64,000 nucleotides of DNA from Christiangramia salexigens (GTDB lineage Bacteria > Bacteroidota > Bacteroidia > Flavobacteriales > Flavobacteriaceae), in assembly GCF_001889005.1 (NCBI RefSeq), contig NZ_CP018153.1, positions 1,646,501 through 1,710,500 on the forward strand, given 5' to 3'. The notes beneath the pieces are model-generated. The model saw only the letters and a list, made by a program, of their open reading frames with translations. It had not been told where the DNA came from and ran no database searches. A program made the translations under genes and the position numbers. Shown one piece after another: positions 36,862 through 46,515 of this stretch (within the stretch, counting starts at the first letter, position 1; every line of letters begins with the position of its first letter).

Positions 36862-36894
36862 AAAAAAAAAGTCCCGATTTTAAATCGAGACTTT
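36862..36894 (-). terminator. Attenuator terminator of the Phe/Tyr operon
   Basis: On the minus strand AAAGTCTCGATT/AATCGGGACTTT forms a 12-bp stem with a 3-nt loop and a run of nine Ts, ending 6 nt before pheA. Its 5' arm (TCTCGATT, 36883-36890) can pair instead with GATCGGGA (36929-36936) near the end of the leader reading frame, which would open the terminator. Confidence 0.92.
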
Positions 36895-36917
36895 CATATA
36901 ATTTTATGTTTAATTAA

Positions 36918-36995
36918 TCATATAACATTCCCGATCCTATTTCCTGAATAGAAATAAAAGTAATAGAATGCGTTCCAGTTGATTAATCGAGTCAT
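36918..36995 (-). CDS. Phe/Tyr leader peptide (attenuator)
   Basis: A 25-codon reading frame from ATG at 36995 to TGA at 36918. Residues 10-16 are FYYFYFY, seven aromatic codons in a row, with a Trp at position 7. It lies between a promoter and the terminator in front of pheA-aminotransferase-tyrA-DAHP synthase, all of them Phe/Tyr genes. Stalling of the ribosome at these codons when charged tRNA-Phe or tRNA-Tyr is scarce would leave the segment 36929-36936 free to form the antiterminator. A segment at the leader start (CTCGATT, 36985-36991) can pair with the same segment, which completes the classical 1:2, 2:3, 3:4 arrangement. Confidence 0.92.
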   Translation of the reverse strand: MTRLINWNAFYYFYFYSGNRIGNVI

Positions 36996-37040
36996 TATCA
37001 ATAATTATGAAAGACTAAAGTAGTGCTTAAATTTTAGTTT

Positions 37041-37067
37041 CAAAATAAAATATAGTCTAATTTCAAA
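37041..37067 (-). promoter_or_regulatory. Promoter of the Phe/Tyr operon
   Basis: On the minus strand TTTG (37064-37067), 16 bp, TATTTTG (37041-37047), one base shorter than the Bacteroidota consensus. Transcription would start about 40 nt before the leader peptide. Confidence 0.5.
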
Positions 37068-37180
37068 CTTTTCTGAAATTCGGAAAATCACCTATGGTAT
37101 AATAAGAATAATAATTTTTAAGCCATAAGATCCGTTCAAGGTTTGAAGAATTTTCAACGGCCACACTAATAATTTATTCC

Positions 37181-37188
37181 TAATTTTG
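37181..37188 (+). promoter_or_regulatory. -7 promoter box of gldA
   Basis: TAATTTTG matches TAnnTTTG and lies 13 nt before the gldA ATG, so the mRNA would have a leader of only a few nucleotides. Confidence 0.45.
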
Positions 37189-37201
37189 AATTTTGAGATC
37201 T

Positions 37202-38119
37202 ATGTCTATAAAAGTAAATCACATATCGAAGTATTTTGGAAATCAACAGGCCTTAAAAGAGGTAAGTTTTAATATTTCTGAAGGCGAGATCGTAGGTTTC
37301 TTGGGTCCTAACGGAGCGGGAAAATCTACGCTGATGAAGATCCTTACCGGATATCTTTCTGCAGATGAAGGACATGCCGAAATAAGCGGACTGGACCTTT
37401 CCAATAAAACTTCAGACATTCAGAAATTAATTGGATACCTCCCGGAACACAATCCTCTATATCCGGAAATGTTCGTACGGGAATATCTCAATTTTAATGC
37501 TGCCGTATATAATATAGACAAAAAGCGCATCGAAGAAGTCATTAAGCTAACCGGCCTGACTCCGGAAGCCAATAAAAAGATAGATCAGCTTTCCAAAGGA
37601 TATCGCCAAAGGGTTGGTCTGGCAGCAGCACTGCTTCATGATCCTGAAGTTTTGATCCTGGACGAACCTACCACAGGTCTTGATCCTAATCAATTAGTAG
37701 AGATTCGTAACCTCATAAAAAACATAGGAAAGAAGCAGGAAAATGGCAAATCCGGGAAAACCGTTTTTCTTTCTACGCATATCATGCAGGAGGTCGAGGC
37801 AATTTGTGACCGTGTGATCATAATCAATAACGGGAAGATCGTTGCCGACAGGAAATTAACCGAAATGCGTAAGGATAACGAGCAGATAATTTTTGTGGAG
37901 TTCGATTACCGGATCGAAGAAATAGCCCTTCAACGGATTCCAAATCTTGCGAGTGCTAAGAATACAGGTGGCTTCTCCTATGAATTAATCTTTAATACTT
38001 CAGAAGACATGAGACCTGCAGTTTTTGATTTTGCTCATGATAATGGCTTAAAAACCCTTCAGCTTAATCATAAGACCAAAAACCTGGAAAGTATTTTTTC
38101 TGAGCTTACTCAAAAATAA
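37202..38119 (+). CDS. gldA: Gliding motility ABC transporter ATP-binding subunit GldA
   Basis: About 305 residues, an ABC ATPase: Walker A GPNGAGKST, signature LSKGYRQRVGLAAAL, Walker B VLILDEPTTGLDP and the H-loop STHIMQEVEA. The length and the C-terminal domain (after 215) fit GldA, the ATPase partner of GldF/GldG in gliding bacteria. The ATG at 37202 is preferred over an in-frame TTG at 37193. The last 14 bp overlap the convergent DUF2807 gene. GldF and GldG are not in the window. Confidence 0.88.
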   Translation: MSIKVNHISKYFGNQQALKEVSFNISEGEIVGFLGPNGAGKSTLMKILTGYLSADEGHAEISGLDLSNKTSDIQKLIGYLPEHNPLYPEMFVREYLNFNAAVYNIDKKRIEEVIKLTGLTPEANKKIDQLSKGYRQRVGLAAALLHDPEVLILDEPTTGLDPNQLVEIRNLIKNIGKKQENGKSGKTVFLSTHIMQEVEAICDRVIIINNGKIVADRKLTEMRKDNEQIIFVEFDYRIEEIALQRIPNLASAKNTGGFSYELIFNTSEDMRPAVFDFAHDNGLKTLQLNHKTKNLESIFSELTQK

Positions 38120-38855
38120 GTCTTCCCTTAAAGTGCTCTGTCACATCAACTACCGGAGGTCTGTTCACAGAGATTATATCGCCGTAACTATAAATATGAC
38201 CTCTAAGGCTTTGCAGTGGATTCACGATAAGCTTATTGGTTCCCCTGTGGAAAACATCATAGTGCTGAACTATTAGGTTTCTAGCTTCTAATCTTCCATC
38301 TCCAGCTGCAAAAAATGCATTAAAATTCTCAACCTTTCCGGTTAAAAAGTAATTGGAGAGATGATCGGATGTGATCCTTAAATTTTCCACATCAAGTTCC
38401 AGAATAAAATCACCGTTACTATGAATATCGGGGTCTTTTTCCTGATTGAGTGACCTCAACCATAAGTCTTTAAACTTCAGGGTGCCTATACTTTCAATAG
38501 CGCTTCCCGTACTGGACTGCACCCATTCTAGATCTGGCGTGGTAACATAGACTTTAGTTACCTCATAATTTCGAAAAAGATTACAGGCATTCTCATTTCT
38601 AAGAATAAGTCTTCCATCTACTACCTCTGCACTAACGTCACTTAAAATATTTTTTCCCGATTCTATGACCACCTTTTGCACGTCTCCTTGTTCGATAAAA
38701 AGTTTTACTCGTTCAAAAACCATGATCTCAGAAAAGGGAGCAACTTCAGCTGTCTTCCGGATTAGTTCTCCCGAAGTCTGAAAACAATCCGGAGCAGATT
38801 CTGAACTACAACCAGCTAAAACAAGCATTAAAAGTATAACTGTCAGCTTTCTCAT
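38106..38855 (-). CDS. DUF2807 (GIN domain) lipoprotein
   Basis: A 249-residue lipoprotein (lipobox LVLAGC) with a right-handed beta-helix-like DUF2807 domain: PFSEIMVFERVKLFIEQGD, VVDGRLILRNENAC, VYVTTPDLEWVQSSTGSAI. The role of the family is not established; cell-surface or envelope adhesion has been suggested. Its start overlaps the end of the upstream deacylase gene by 4 nt, so the two are coupled. Confidence 0.85.
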   Translation of the reverse strand: MRKLTVILLMLVLAGCSSESAPDCFQTSGELIRKTAEVAPFSEIMVFERVKLFIEQGDVQKVVIESGKNILSDVSAEVVDGRLILRNENACNLFRNYEVTKVYVTTPDLEWVQSSTGSAIESIGTLKFKDLWLRSLNQEKDPDIHSNGDFILELDVENLRITSDHLSNYFLTGKVENFNAFFAAGDGRLEARNLIVQHYDVFHRGTNKLIVNPLQSLRGHIYSYGDIISVNRPPVVDVTEHFKGRLIFE

Positions 38856-39955
38856 AATCTATATCCAATTGAAAATTCAACGGCTTCGGCATTTGCTGCA
38901 TGGGAACGAACAGTAGCAGAGGCCCACCAGTTATCAGTAATTTTTCTCTCCAAACCAATTCTGTTATAGATCTGTTCAACATAACTGGTATATGGATAAT
39001 AAACATAACATCCCAATTGTGTGATAAGAGCCATCTTATTAAATGTAAGCTTATGACCTATGAAGGCTCCTACTCTTTTCGCGTCTGCATTAGGATCATT
39101 ATTCTGCTGTGGAAAGGCCGCTGCCTTGTATTGAATGAATTCCTCAAGGGATCTGGAAAATATTAGCTCTGCGCCACCCTGCAGTGTACTTTTCACATTG
39201 ATCACTTTATCTGCATAAGCTGCAATCGTTAAAAAAGGTAATTGGGGAGAGCCCACTACACCAGTAGAATTCACACCACTTCTTATCGCGAAATTATAAT
39301 GCACCGGCTCTGTATATTTCTCCCTAATACCTTCGGGAATATATTCCGGATGTTCCTCATGATCCAACAGATAATTCACACCTAAATTAAATGTGAAGGT
39401 ATTTGTGCTGTTATTTGGAGATCTAAAATCTGCATTGGAATAATGAATAATTGAAACCCCTGCCTGCAATCCAAAGCCATCAATAATATTCTGTCGATAA
39501 TAATTACCCATAAGGTAAGTCGTACTCAGAATTTTAGAACCATAAGCATTATTGATATAATTTTGATCTGAATCATAGGGATTAGTGTTATATGCTAAGC
39601 CCTGCCCAATCCTGAACATCAGGTTTCGGTTGAAGAAATAAAAATTAAAATGTGCATATAGGCCAAAGCTTTCTCCCAGATATTGATTTTTCAAATCCTG
39701 ATAGGTAAAAGAATATCCAAAATCGGGATAATTATATCTTCGCTCCCATTCCTTAAGTCCGTAAGTTTTTTGATTCCAGCTTAAGATCACTCCCGTAGGA
39801 TGCCCGGTAATTAAATGTGATATATCCGGATTATGCTCTAATATACTGCCGTAAAAATAACTGGCATCCAGCGAATAATATTTGGATAATTTCTCCTCCT
39901 GCGCTTGCAATAGAAGGCTGGATAAGAAAAAAAGGCACAGGCTGATTTTTTTCAT
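38852..39955 (-). CDS. Acyloxyacyl hydrolase (PagL-like outer-membrane protein)
   Basis: A 367-residue beta-barrel-like protein with a signal peptide (LLLQAQ). The segment GVSIIHYSNADFRSPNNSTN carries the His-Ser pair and asparagines of the lipid A 3-O-deacylase family. The C-terminus (VEFSIGYRL) ends like an outer-membrane barrel. The protein is about twice as long as enterobacterial PagL. It may trim acyl chains of lipid A; the activity is inferred. Confidence 0.78.
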   Translation of the reverse strand: MKKISLCLFFLSSLLLQAQEEKLSKYYSLDASYFYGSILEHNPDISHLITGHPTGVILSWNQKTYGLKEWERRYNYPDFGYSFTYQDLKNQYLGESFGLYAHFNFYFFNRNLMFRIGQGLAYNTNPYDSDQNYINNAYGSKILSTTYLMGNYYRQNIIDGFGLQAGVSIIHYSNADFRSPNNSTNTFTFNLGVNYLLDHEEHPEYIPEGIREKYTEPVHYNFAIRSGVNSTGVVGSPQLPFLTIAAYADKVINVKSTLQGGAELIFSRSLEEFIQYKAAAFPQQNNDPNADAKRVGAFIGHKLTFNKMALITQLGCYVYYPYTSYVEQIYNRIGLERKITDNWWASATVRSHAANAEAVEFSIGYRL

Positions 39956-40016
39956 ACAAAAACAAATCTAACATATTTACGAAAAAAACGTATACCCGAT
40001 TGAAGCCTTTAGCATT

Positions 40017-40973
40017 TTAGAAAACTGCCGCTGCTATTTTCTGAATATTGGTACTTCTACCCATCGAGTAATAATGAAGTACAGGCACCCCGGCCGAAAC
40101 CAGCTCCCTGCTTTGCTGAATACACCACTCCACACCTACCTGTCTAACTTCTTTGTTATCCTTGCACTTATCTACCTCTCTGATCAGGCTATCTGGCATA
40201 TCCACATGAAATCTATGCGGAATGATACTCAACTGCCTTTTTGTTGCTATCGGTTTTAATCCCGGAATAATAGGAACATTAATCCCATTTTTCCGGCACT
40301 TATCTACAAATTCAAAATACGCCTGATTATCAAAAAACATTTGAGTGACCACATATTCTGCTCCTGCTTCGATCTTTTGCTTTAGCCTTTCTATATCCCT
40401 ATCCAGACTTGGAGCTTCCATATGCTTTTCGGGATAACCAGCCACGCCCGTACAAAAGTTGGTATTATGTCCTTTTTCGATAACCTCATCCAGATATTTA
40501 CCTTTATTCATATCATCGATCTGGGTTACCAGGTCACTGGCAAAACAGTTTCCATTTGCTTCGGGTGTAAAGTAAGTTTCACTTTTAACCGCATCACCTC
40601 GTAAAGCCATAACATTATTGATTCCCAGGAAATCCAGATCTATAAGAAAGTTCTCGGTATCTTCTTTTGAGAAGCCTCCACAAAGAATATGAGGCACAGC
40701 ATCAACTCCATATTTGCTTTGGATCGCCGCACAAATTCCTACGGTACCCGGACGTTTTCTAACGATCTTTTTTTCCAGCAACCCGTTCTCCTTTTCGGAG
40801 TATACATATTCTTCTCTATGGTAGGTAACGTCTATAAATGGTGGTTTAAACTCCATCAATGGATCTATATTTTCATAGATCGATTTTATATTCTGTCCTT
40901 TAAGAGGTGGCAGAATTTCGAATGAAAACAAGGTTCTATTCTTTGCTGAGTTTATATGTTCGGTGATCTTCAT
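40017..40973 (-). CDS. metF: 5,10-methylenetetrahydrofolate reductase
   Basis: A 318-residue flavoprotein that makes 5-methyltetrahydrofolate for methionine synthase. Motifs: LFSFEILPPLKG, PPFIDVTYH, VVTQMFFDNQAYFEF and PIIPGLKPI. It follows metH by 6 nt and is the last gene of the transcript that begins with the SAM-I riboswitch. Confidence 0.95.
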   Translation of the reverse strand: MKITEHINSAKNRTLFSFEILPPLKGQNIKSIYENIDPLMEFKPPFIDVTYHREEYVYSEKENGLLEKKIVRKRPGTVGICAAIQSKYGVDAVPHILCGGFSKEDTENFLIDLDFLGINNVMALRGDAVKSETYFTPEANGNCFASDLVTQIDDMNKGKYLDEVIEKGHNTNFCTGVAGYPEKHMEAPSLDRDIERLKQKIEAGAEYVVTQMFFDNQAYFEFVDKCRKNGINVPIIPGLKPIATKRQLSIIPHRFHVDMPDSLIREVDKCKDNKEVRQVGVEWCIQQSRELVSAGVPVLHYYSMGRSTNIQKIAAAVF

Positions 40974-40979
40974 AATCTT

Positions 40980-43658
40980 TTAATCTGCTATTGAGGGGTT
41001 AAGCCATTTTCCGGCCTTTTCTATTGATATTCCTTTTCTAGTGGCAAAATCTTTTACCTGATCTTCTTTTATCTTTCCAAGACCAAAATATCTCGCTTCG
41101 GGATTTGCAAAGTAGTATCCACTTACGCTTGCTGCCGGCCACATAGCCAGACTATCTGTCAAGCAAACGCCTATTTGCTTCTCTACATTTAGAACCTCCC
41201 AAATACTTAGTTTTTCTAAGTGATCGGGACAGGCAGGATAACCTGGCGCCGGTCTGATCCCTTTATATACCTCGCTGATCAGGTCTTCATTAGAAAGGTC
41301 TTCGTTAGGAGCATAGCCCCACTCCTTAGTTCTCACCTGTTTATGAAGATATTCAGCAAAAGCTTCCGCAAGCCTGTCTGCAAGGGCTTTAACCATGATC
41401 GAGTTATAATCGTCATGATCTTTTTCAAATTCGGTTGCCAATTCCTGTGTTCCAAATCCTGTACTCACACAGAAACACCCCATATAATCCTGAATTCCGC
41501 TTTCCTTAGGAGCAATGAAATCTGACAGGGCGAAATTTGGTTTTCCACCATGTTTTTTCAGCTGTTGCCTCAGCGTTCTAAAGATCATTTTCTTTTCTGA
41601 TCCCTTATGCGAATAACTGATTTCAATATCATCGTGATTAATTGCATTTGCGGGGAACAGACCAAAGACTGCTTTAGCCTTTAATAGCTTTTCCTCCAGG
41701 ATCCTTTTCAGCAGAACCTGAGCATCATCAAATAAGCTTTTTGCCTGTGGACCTACCTTTTCGTCTTTAAGAATTTCAGGATATCTGCCGTGCAGATCCC
41801 AGCTTCTAAAAAATGGGGTCCAGTCTATATAATTTAGGAGTTTTTCAAGATCAAAATCATCAATTACTTTAACACCGGTTTCTTCCGGTTCATGGATCGA
41901 GGTTGTCGCCCAGTCGATCTTATACTTATTAGCCCGAGCCTCTTCTATACTTAGAAAAGATTTCACTTTGCTACGTTTCCTAAAGTTCTTTCTGAACTTT
42001 TCATAATCTTCCTTAAGGTCACTTTTATACTTCTCACGTGTACTTTCCTTCAAAAGATCGCCTATAACAGTAACTGCCCGGGACGCATCATTCACGTGAG
42101 CTACAGCAAATTTATATTGCGGATCGATCTTTACTGCCGTATGAGCTTTGGAGGTCGTAGCGCCACCGATCAACAATGGAACAGAAAATTCCTGACGATC
42201 CATCTCCTTTGCGAGGAAGACCATCTCATCCAGGGAAGGTGTAATAAGTCCGCTTAAACCAATCGCATCTACATTTTCTGCTTTGGCGGTTTCTATGATT
42301 TTTTCTGGTGGCACCATCACACCAAGATCGATGATCTCATAATTATTGCATCCAAGTACTACTCCTACTATATTTTTACCAATATCGTGCACATCTCCTT
42401 TTACAGTCGCCATTAACACCTTCCCGGCAGATTGTCTTTTATTTGACTTATCTGCTTCAATATATGGTAACAGATAGGCTACAGCCTTTTTCATTACCCT
42501 TGCCGATTTCACTACCTGAGGTAAAAACATTTTCCCGCTTCCAAACAGATCTCCTACTACATTCATCCCGATCATTAGATGCTGTTCTATAACTTCTAGA
42601 GGCTTTGCGGCTTCCTGCCTGGCCTGCTCCACATCTTCAATAATAAATGCATCTATACCTTTTACCAGGGCATGAGTGATCCTGTCTTGAAGAGGCTCCT
42701 CTCTCCATGCTAGATTCACATTGCTTTCCCTTTTCCTGCCCACTACATTTTCAGCAAGGTCTAATAGTCTCTCTGTAGCATCTTCCCTTCTGTCGAGAAT
42801 AACATCTTCAACATGTTCCAGAAGGTCTTTGGGAATTTCATCATATACTTCCAGCAAAGAAGGATTTACGATCCCGATATTCATTCCGGCCTTAATTGCA
42901 TGGTACAGAAAAACTGAATGCATCGCCTCACGGACGGGATTATTTCCTCGAAACGAAAAAGAAACATTGCTCACTCCACCACTTACACTACAATGGGGTA
43001 AATTCTTTTTTACCCATCTCGTTCCTTCTATAAAATCTATGGCATTGCGCTTATGTTCATCCATCCCTGTGCCTACCGGAAAAATATTCAGGTCGAAAAT
43101 GATATCCTCTGGAGGAAAATTGACTTTGTTCACAAGAATGTCATAAGAGCGTTTTGCGATCTCTATTCTTCTCTCATAATTATCGGCCTGTCCTACTTCA
43201 TCAAAGGCCATAACAATTACAGCGGCTCCATAGCGCCTTATCTTTTTAGCATGTGTTATAAATTCTTCCTCGCCTTCTTTAAGACTGATAGAATTTACCA
43301 CACATTTTCCCTGCACCACCTGAAGCCCAGCTTCTATAATATCCCATTTAGAGCTATCTATCATTATTGGTACACGGGCAATATCAGGTTCTGCAACGAT
43401 AAGGTTCAAAAATTTCACCATTGCTTCCCGGCCTTCTATAAGCCCATCATCCATATTGATATCGATGATCTGTGCTCCATCATCTACCTGCTGTCTTGCA
43501 ACCTCAAGGGCTTCCTCATACTTTTCTTCTTTGATCAAGCGGAGAAACTTCCGGGAACCAGCTACGTTGGTTCGCTCGCCTACATTTATGAAATTACTTT
43601 CCGGAGTTATCACCAAAGGTTCCAGTCCAGATAATTTTAAAGGTCTAACATCTGCCAT
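40980..43658 (-). CDS. metH: Methionine synthase, pterin/cobalamin/activation part
   Basis: An 892-residue protein matching MetH without its first module. The pterin-binding domain ([14 protein letters not shown]) is followed by a helical cap, the B12-binding domain with [20 protein letters not shown] (His ligand in DVHDIG) and the SAM-binding activation domain ([21 protein letters not shown]). It transfers the methyl group from methyltetrahydrofolate via cobalamin to homocysteine bound by the partner encoded just upstream (5 nt). The split form is usual in this group of bacteria. Confidence 0.96.
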   Translation of the reverse strand: MADVRPLKLSGLEPLVITPESNFINVGERTNVAGSRKFLRLIKEEKYEEALEVARQQVDDGAQIIDINMDDGLIEGREAMVKFLNLIVAEPDIARVPIMIDSSKWDIIEAGLQVVQGKCVVNSISLKEGEEEFITHAKKIRRYGAAVIVMAFDEVGQADNYERRIEIAKRSYDILVNKVNFPPEDIIFDLNIFPVGTGMDEHKRNAIDFIEGTRWVKKNLPHCSVSGGVSNVSFSFRGNNPVREAMHSVFLYHAIKAGMNIGIVNPSLLEVYDEIPKDLLEHVEDVILDRREDATERLLDLAENVVGRKRESNVNLAWREEPLQDRITHALVKGIDAFIIEDVEQARQEAAKPLEVIEQHLMIGMNVVGDLFGSGKMFLPQVVKSARVMKKAVAYLLPYIEADKSNKRQSAGKVLMATVKGDVHDIGKNIVGVVLGCNNYEIIDLGVMVPPEKIIETAKAENVDAIGLSGLITPSLDEMVFLAKEMDRQEFSVPLLIGGATTSKAHTAVKIDPQYKFAVAHVNDASRAVTVIGDLLKESTREKYKSDLKEDYEKFRKNFRKRSKVKSFLSIEEARANKYKIDWATTSIHEPEETGVKVIDDFDLEKLLNYIDWTPFFRSWDLHGRYPEILKDEKVGPQAKSLFDDAQVLLKRILEEKLLKAKAVFGLFPANAINHDDIEISYSHKGSEKKMIFRTLRQQLKKHGGKPNFALSDFIAPKESGIQDYMGCFCVSTGFGTQELATEFEKDHDDYNSIMVKALADRLAEAFAEYLHKQVRTKEWGYAPNEDLSNEDLISEVYKGIRPAPGYPACPDHLEKLSIWEVLNVEKQIGVCLTDSLAMWPAASVSGYYFANPEARYFGLGKIKEDQVKDFATRKGISIEKAGKWLNPSIAD

Positions 43659-43663
43659 AGCTC

Positions 43664-44680
43664 CTAAATACTTTGAATTTGATTTTTCCTATTGATCTTT
43701 CGCGGACTATAATCCCTTGCCACCTTTGCGATGGCTTTGATGTGTTCGGGAGTGGTTCCACAACAACCTCCAAGAATATTTACGAGTGCCTTATCGAGAT
43801 ACTCTTTTACCTGAGCAGCCATCTGATTGGCCGACTGATCATATTCTCCAAATGCATTAGGTAAACCCGCATTGGGGTAAGCTGAAACTCCAAAATCAGT
43901 AATTCTGGCAATCGCTTCTAAATGTGGGGTAAGCTGTTTCGCTCCCAATGCACAATTGAAGCCAATGCTTAACAATGGAATATGAGAAACCGAAATAAGA
44001 AAGGCCTCTGCAGTTTGACCGGATAGCGTTCTGCCGGAAGCATCGGTAATTGTACCGCTAACCATCACAGGAATATCTAGCGCCAGTTCTTCTTTAAGCT
44101 CATCTATTGCAAACAAGGCCGCTTTTGCATTGAGGGTATCGAATACTGTTTCTACCAGTAATATATCCACACCTCCATCTATTAGAGCCCTTGCCTGTTC
44201 CTTATAAGCATTTTGTAATTGAACAAAGGAAATGGCGCGATAGCCGGGATCATTCACATCCGGAGACATGCTGGCCGTTTTATTAGTTGGTCCCATCGCT
44301 CCCGCTACAAATCGGGGTTTGGAAGGTTCTGCCTCTGATACTTCCAGAGCAACTTTCTTTGCGATCCTTGCCGACTCATAGTTAAGTTCATAAACCAGCT
44401 CTTCCATTTTATAATCGGCCATAGCGATACTGGTGCCGGAAAAGGTATTGGTTTCAACAATATCTGCTCCTGCTTCGAAATACTTCCTGTGAATTTCGGC
44501 GATAGCATCAGGCTGAGTGATAGACAAAAGGTCATTATTCCCTTTCAGAGAAGCAGACCAGTTCGCAAATCTTTTTCCACGGAAATCTTCTTCAGAGAAT
44601 TTATATTCCTGAAGCATAGTGCCCATGGCACCATCCAGAATTAATATTTTTTTGGAGAGTTGCTCTTCTATTTTTGACAT
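43664..44680 (-). CDS. metH: Methionine synthase, homocysteine-binding part
   Basis: A 338-residue homocysteine S-methyltransferase domain equal to module 1 of Met[10 protein letters not shown] opens the barrel, and the zinc-binding cysteines are in [13 protein letters not shown] and [11 protein letters not shown]. It works with the downstream 892-residue protein. The SAM-I riboswitch lies 50-155 nt upstream. Confidence 0.95.
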   Translation of the reverse strand: MSKIEEQLSKKILILDGAMGTMLQEYKFSEEDFRGKRFANWSASLKGNNDLLSITQPDAIAEIHRKYFEAGADIVETNTFSGTSIAMADYKMEELVYELNYESARIAKKVALEVSEAEPSKPRFVAGAMGPTNKTASMSPDVNDPGYRAISFVQLQNAYKEQARALIDGGVDILLVETVFDTLNAKAALFAIDELKEELALDIPVMVSGTITDASGRTLSGQTAEAFLISVSHIPLLSIGFNCALGAKQLTPHLEAIARITDFGVSAYPNAGLPNAFGEYDQSANQMAAQVKEYLDKALVNILGGCCGTTPEHIKAIAKVARDYSPRKINRKNQIQSI

Positions 44681-44732
44681 TTGGTTTAATATAAAACGCT
44701 ATCAAAAAAAGAAGAAAGAAAAGAAATCTTTA

Positions 44733-44836
44733 GTTATCTATCCAAGCTAGTTCGCTTAGTAGAATGTAGCACCTTCTCCGAAGGAGGGTTGCTAAGGTTT
44801 CACTGGGTCTAATCCCTCAACCTTTCTTGATAACAG
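44733..44836 (-). ncRNA. SAM-I (S-box) riboswitch before metH
   Basis: On the minus strand the core contains GTTATC/GATAAC as P1, GGTTGAGGGATTAGACCC, CAGTGAAACCTTAGCAACC and GGTGCTACATTC, the conserved segments of the S-box aptamer. It precedes split metH and metF. No clear terminator follows the aptamer before the start codon at 44680; only a pyrimidine-rich stretch is present. Control may therefore act at translation initiation, but this was not resolved. Confidence 0.95.
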
Positions 44837-44863
44837 ATATTAGTAAATAATGAACTTACAAGG

Positions 44864-44895
44864 CAAATATACAGTTATAATATACCTGATTGCAA
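44864..44895 (-). promoter_or_regulatory. Promoter of the SAM-I/metH/metF transcript
   Basis: On the minus strand TTG (44893-44895), 21 bp, TATATTTG (44864-44871). The same -7 octamer is used before queA and before the tandem leader peptides. Transcription would start just before the riboswitch. The promoter lies directly behind the osmC gene end. Confidence 0.65.
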
Positions 44896-44912
44896 TGTTT
44901 TAGATAAAATTT

Positions 44913-45341
44913 CTAAGACAAAATCTTTGAATTCAGCTCTACAGAATAACTGATCTCTGCTGCCTTTTCCAGCATTTTTGAAACCGAACAATATTTATCC
45001 ATAGAAAGCTTTACAGCCCTTAGTGCCTTAGCTTCGGGAACATCCCCTTTAAGATTAAATTTGATATGGATCTTCTTGAAAACATTTGGTACTGCACCAT
45101 CTTCACGAAAGCCTTCAACCTCAACCTGAATATCCTCAAGTTCGTGTTGCTGCTTTTTTAAGATCATTACCACATCTATACTACTGCAACCAGCTATTCC
45201 GCGAAGTAACAGATCCATAGGACTTGACCCCTTAGGTTCCTCTTCAGATTTATTATCTAACAGGACAATATCCCCTCTTTCATTTTTTGTTTCAAAAAGG
45301 TAATTATCGTTTAATCTCTTTAAACTGATCTTCATATTCAA
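44913..45341 (-). CDS. OsmC family protein
   Basis: A 142-residue OsmC/Ohr-type protein: SSPMDLLLRGIAGCSSIDVVMILKKQ holds the first conserved cysteine, and AVKLSMDKYCSVSKMLEKAAEI the second. Such proteins reduce organic peroxides with a cysteine pair. It lies between the ferredoxin-NADP reductase gene and metH and may belong to the sulfur operon; 109 nt separate it from the upstream gene. Confidence 0.9.
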   Translation of the reverse strand: MNMKISLKRLNDNYLFETKNERGDIVLLDNKSEEEPKGSSPMDLLLRGIAGCSSIDVVMILKKQQHELEDIQVEVEGFREDGAVPNVFKKIHIKFNLKGDVPEAKALRAVKLSMDKYCSVSKMLEKAAEISYSVELNSKILS

Positions 45342-45450
45342 AAATTTTGATCAAAGTTAATGAATCTCTTTAATTGACCCTTCGTCTAGCTGAACTTGTT
45401 TCAGTTATTCAAGGGATTCCGAAATATAAGGCTGTGCGACGATTAAACAT

Positions 45451-46515
45451 TTATACCTCTATACTTTGGACCACCTCTCTCTTTGCCTCCTTTTTTGAAC
45501 CATCAAAACCTTCAACACCACCAACGGTAGTATATTTTAAAACATATTTTTTGTCCGGATAAATTTTCTGATAAGCGCTTTGGCACATGATCGCTGCTTC
45601 ATGAAAACCGGAAAGGATAAGCTTTAATTTTCCTTTATACGTATTCACATCACCAATTGCATAAACTCCCGGAATATTGGTTTGGTAATCATAAGAATTA
45701 TCCACCTTGATCGCATTCTTCTCTATTTCCAGTCCCCAGTTTCCAATTGGACCCAGTTTAGGAGATAAACCGAACAGGGGTATAAAATTATCCACCGACT
45801 TAAATTCTTCCCCTCTGGCTTTGTCCTTATGCCTTATAACCACATTCTCGAGATTATATTCTCCTTCAATGCCTACAACCTCTGCATTGGTGATCATTTC
45901 AATTTTCCCCAGCTTGGCCAACTCTGAAACTCTTTCTACAGAATCCAAAGCTCCACGAAATTCTTTTCTTCTGTGAACCAGGGAAACCTCTGCAGCTACA
46001 TCTGCCAGATAGATCGCCCAATCCAAAGCTGAATCTCCACCACCTGCAATGACCACTTTTTTATCCCGGTATTCCTCCGGATTTTTTATGAAATAAGAAA
46101 CACCTTTATCTTCAAAATCTGAAATATTCGGGATAGGGGGTTTTCTCGGCTCGAAAGATCCCAAACCTCCTGCAATAGCAACTACAGGTGCGTGGTGCTG
46201 AGTTCCTTTATTGGTGGTCACAATAAAAGTGCCATCATCCAGTTTTTCCAAGGTCTCTGCACGTTCTCCCAGCGTAAATCCCGGCTCGAATGGTTTTATT
46301 TGTTCCATAAGATTATTCACCAGATCTCCGGCAAGAATCTCCGGAAATGCAGGGATGTCATAAATAGGTTTTTTTGGATAGATCTCTGAACATTGTCCAC
46401 CTGGTTGTGGCAAAGCATCTATCAGGTGTGCTTTCAACTTCAGGAGTCCGGCTTCAAAAACAGTAAATAGCCCAGTGGGTCCTGCTCCAATTATAAGTAT
46501 GTCTGTTTTAATCAT
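45451..46515 (-). CDS. Ferredoxin-NADP reductase, thioredoxin reductase-like type
   Basis: A 354-residue flavoprotein. FAD motif IIGAGPTGLFTVFEAG, NADPH motif VVIAGGGDSALDWAIYLAD, and a second FAD motif PGVYAIGDVNTYKGKLKLIL. It lacks the CXXC disulfide of thioredoxin reductase, as in the TrxR-like ferredoxin-NADP reductases. Overlapping the siroheme synthase gene by 8 nt, it is probably the electron source for the sulfite reductase of the same operon, through ferredoxin. Confidence 0.9.
   Translation of the reverse strand: MIKTDILIIGAGPTGLFTVFEAGLLKLKAHLIDALPQPGGQCSEIYPKKPIYDIPAFPEILAGDLVNNLMEQIKPFEPGFTLGERAETLEKLDDGTFIVTTNKGTQHHAPVVAIAGGLGSFEPRKPPIPNISDFEDKGVSYFIKNPEEYRDKKVVIAGGGDSALDWAIYLADVAAEVSLVHRRKEFRGALDSVERVSELAKLGKIEMITNAEVVGIEGEYNLENVVIRHKDKARGEEFKSVDNFIPLFGLSPKLGPIGNWGLEIEKNAIKVDNSYDYQTNIPGVYAIGDVNTYKGKLKLILSGFHEAAIMCQSAYQKIYPDKKYVLKYTTVGGVEGFDGSKKEAKREVVQSIEV

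Noticed and set aside
45374..45450. Hairpin CTGAA-CTTG-TTTCAG between osmC and the ferredoxin-NADP reductase gene
   Set aside because: The stem is short and no T run follows on either strand, so no terminator or riboswitch could be supported.
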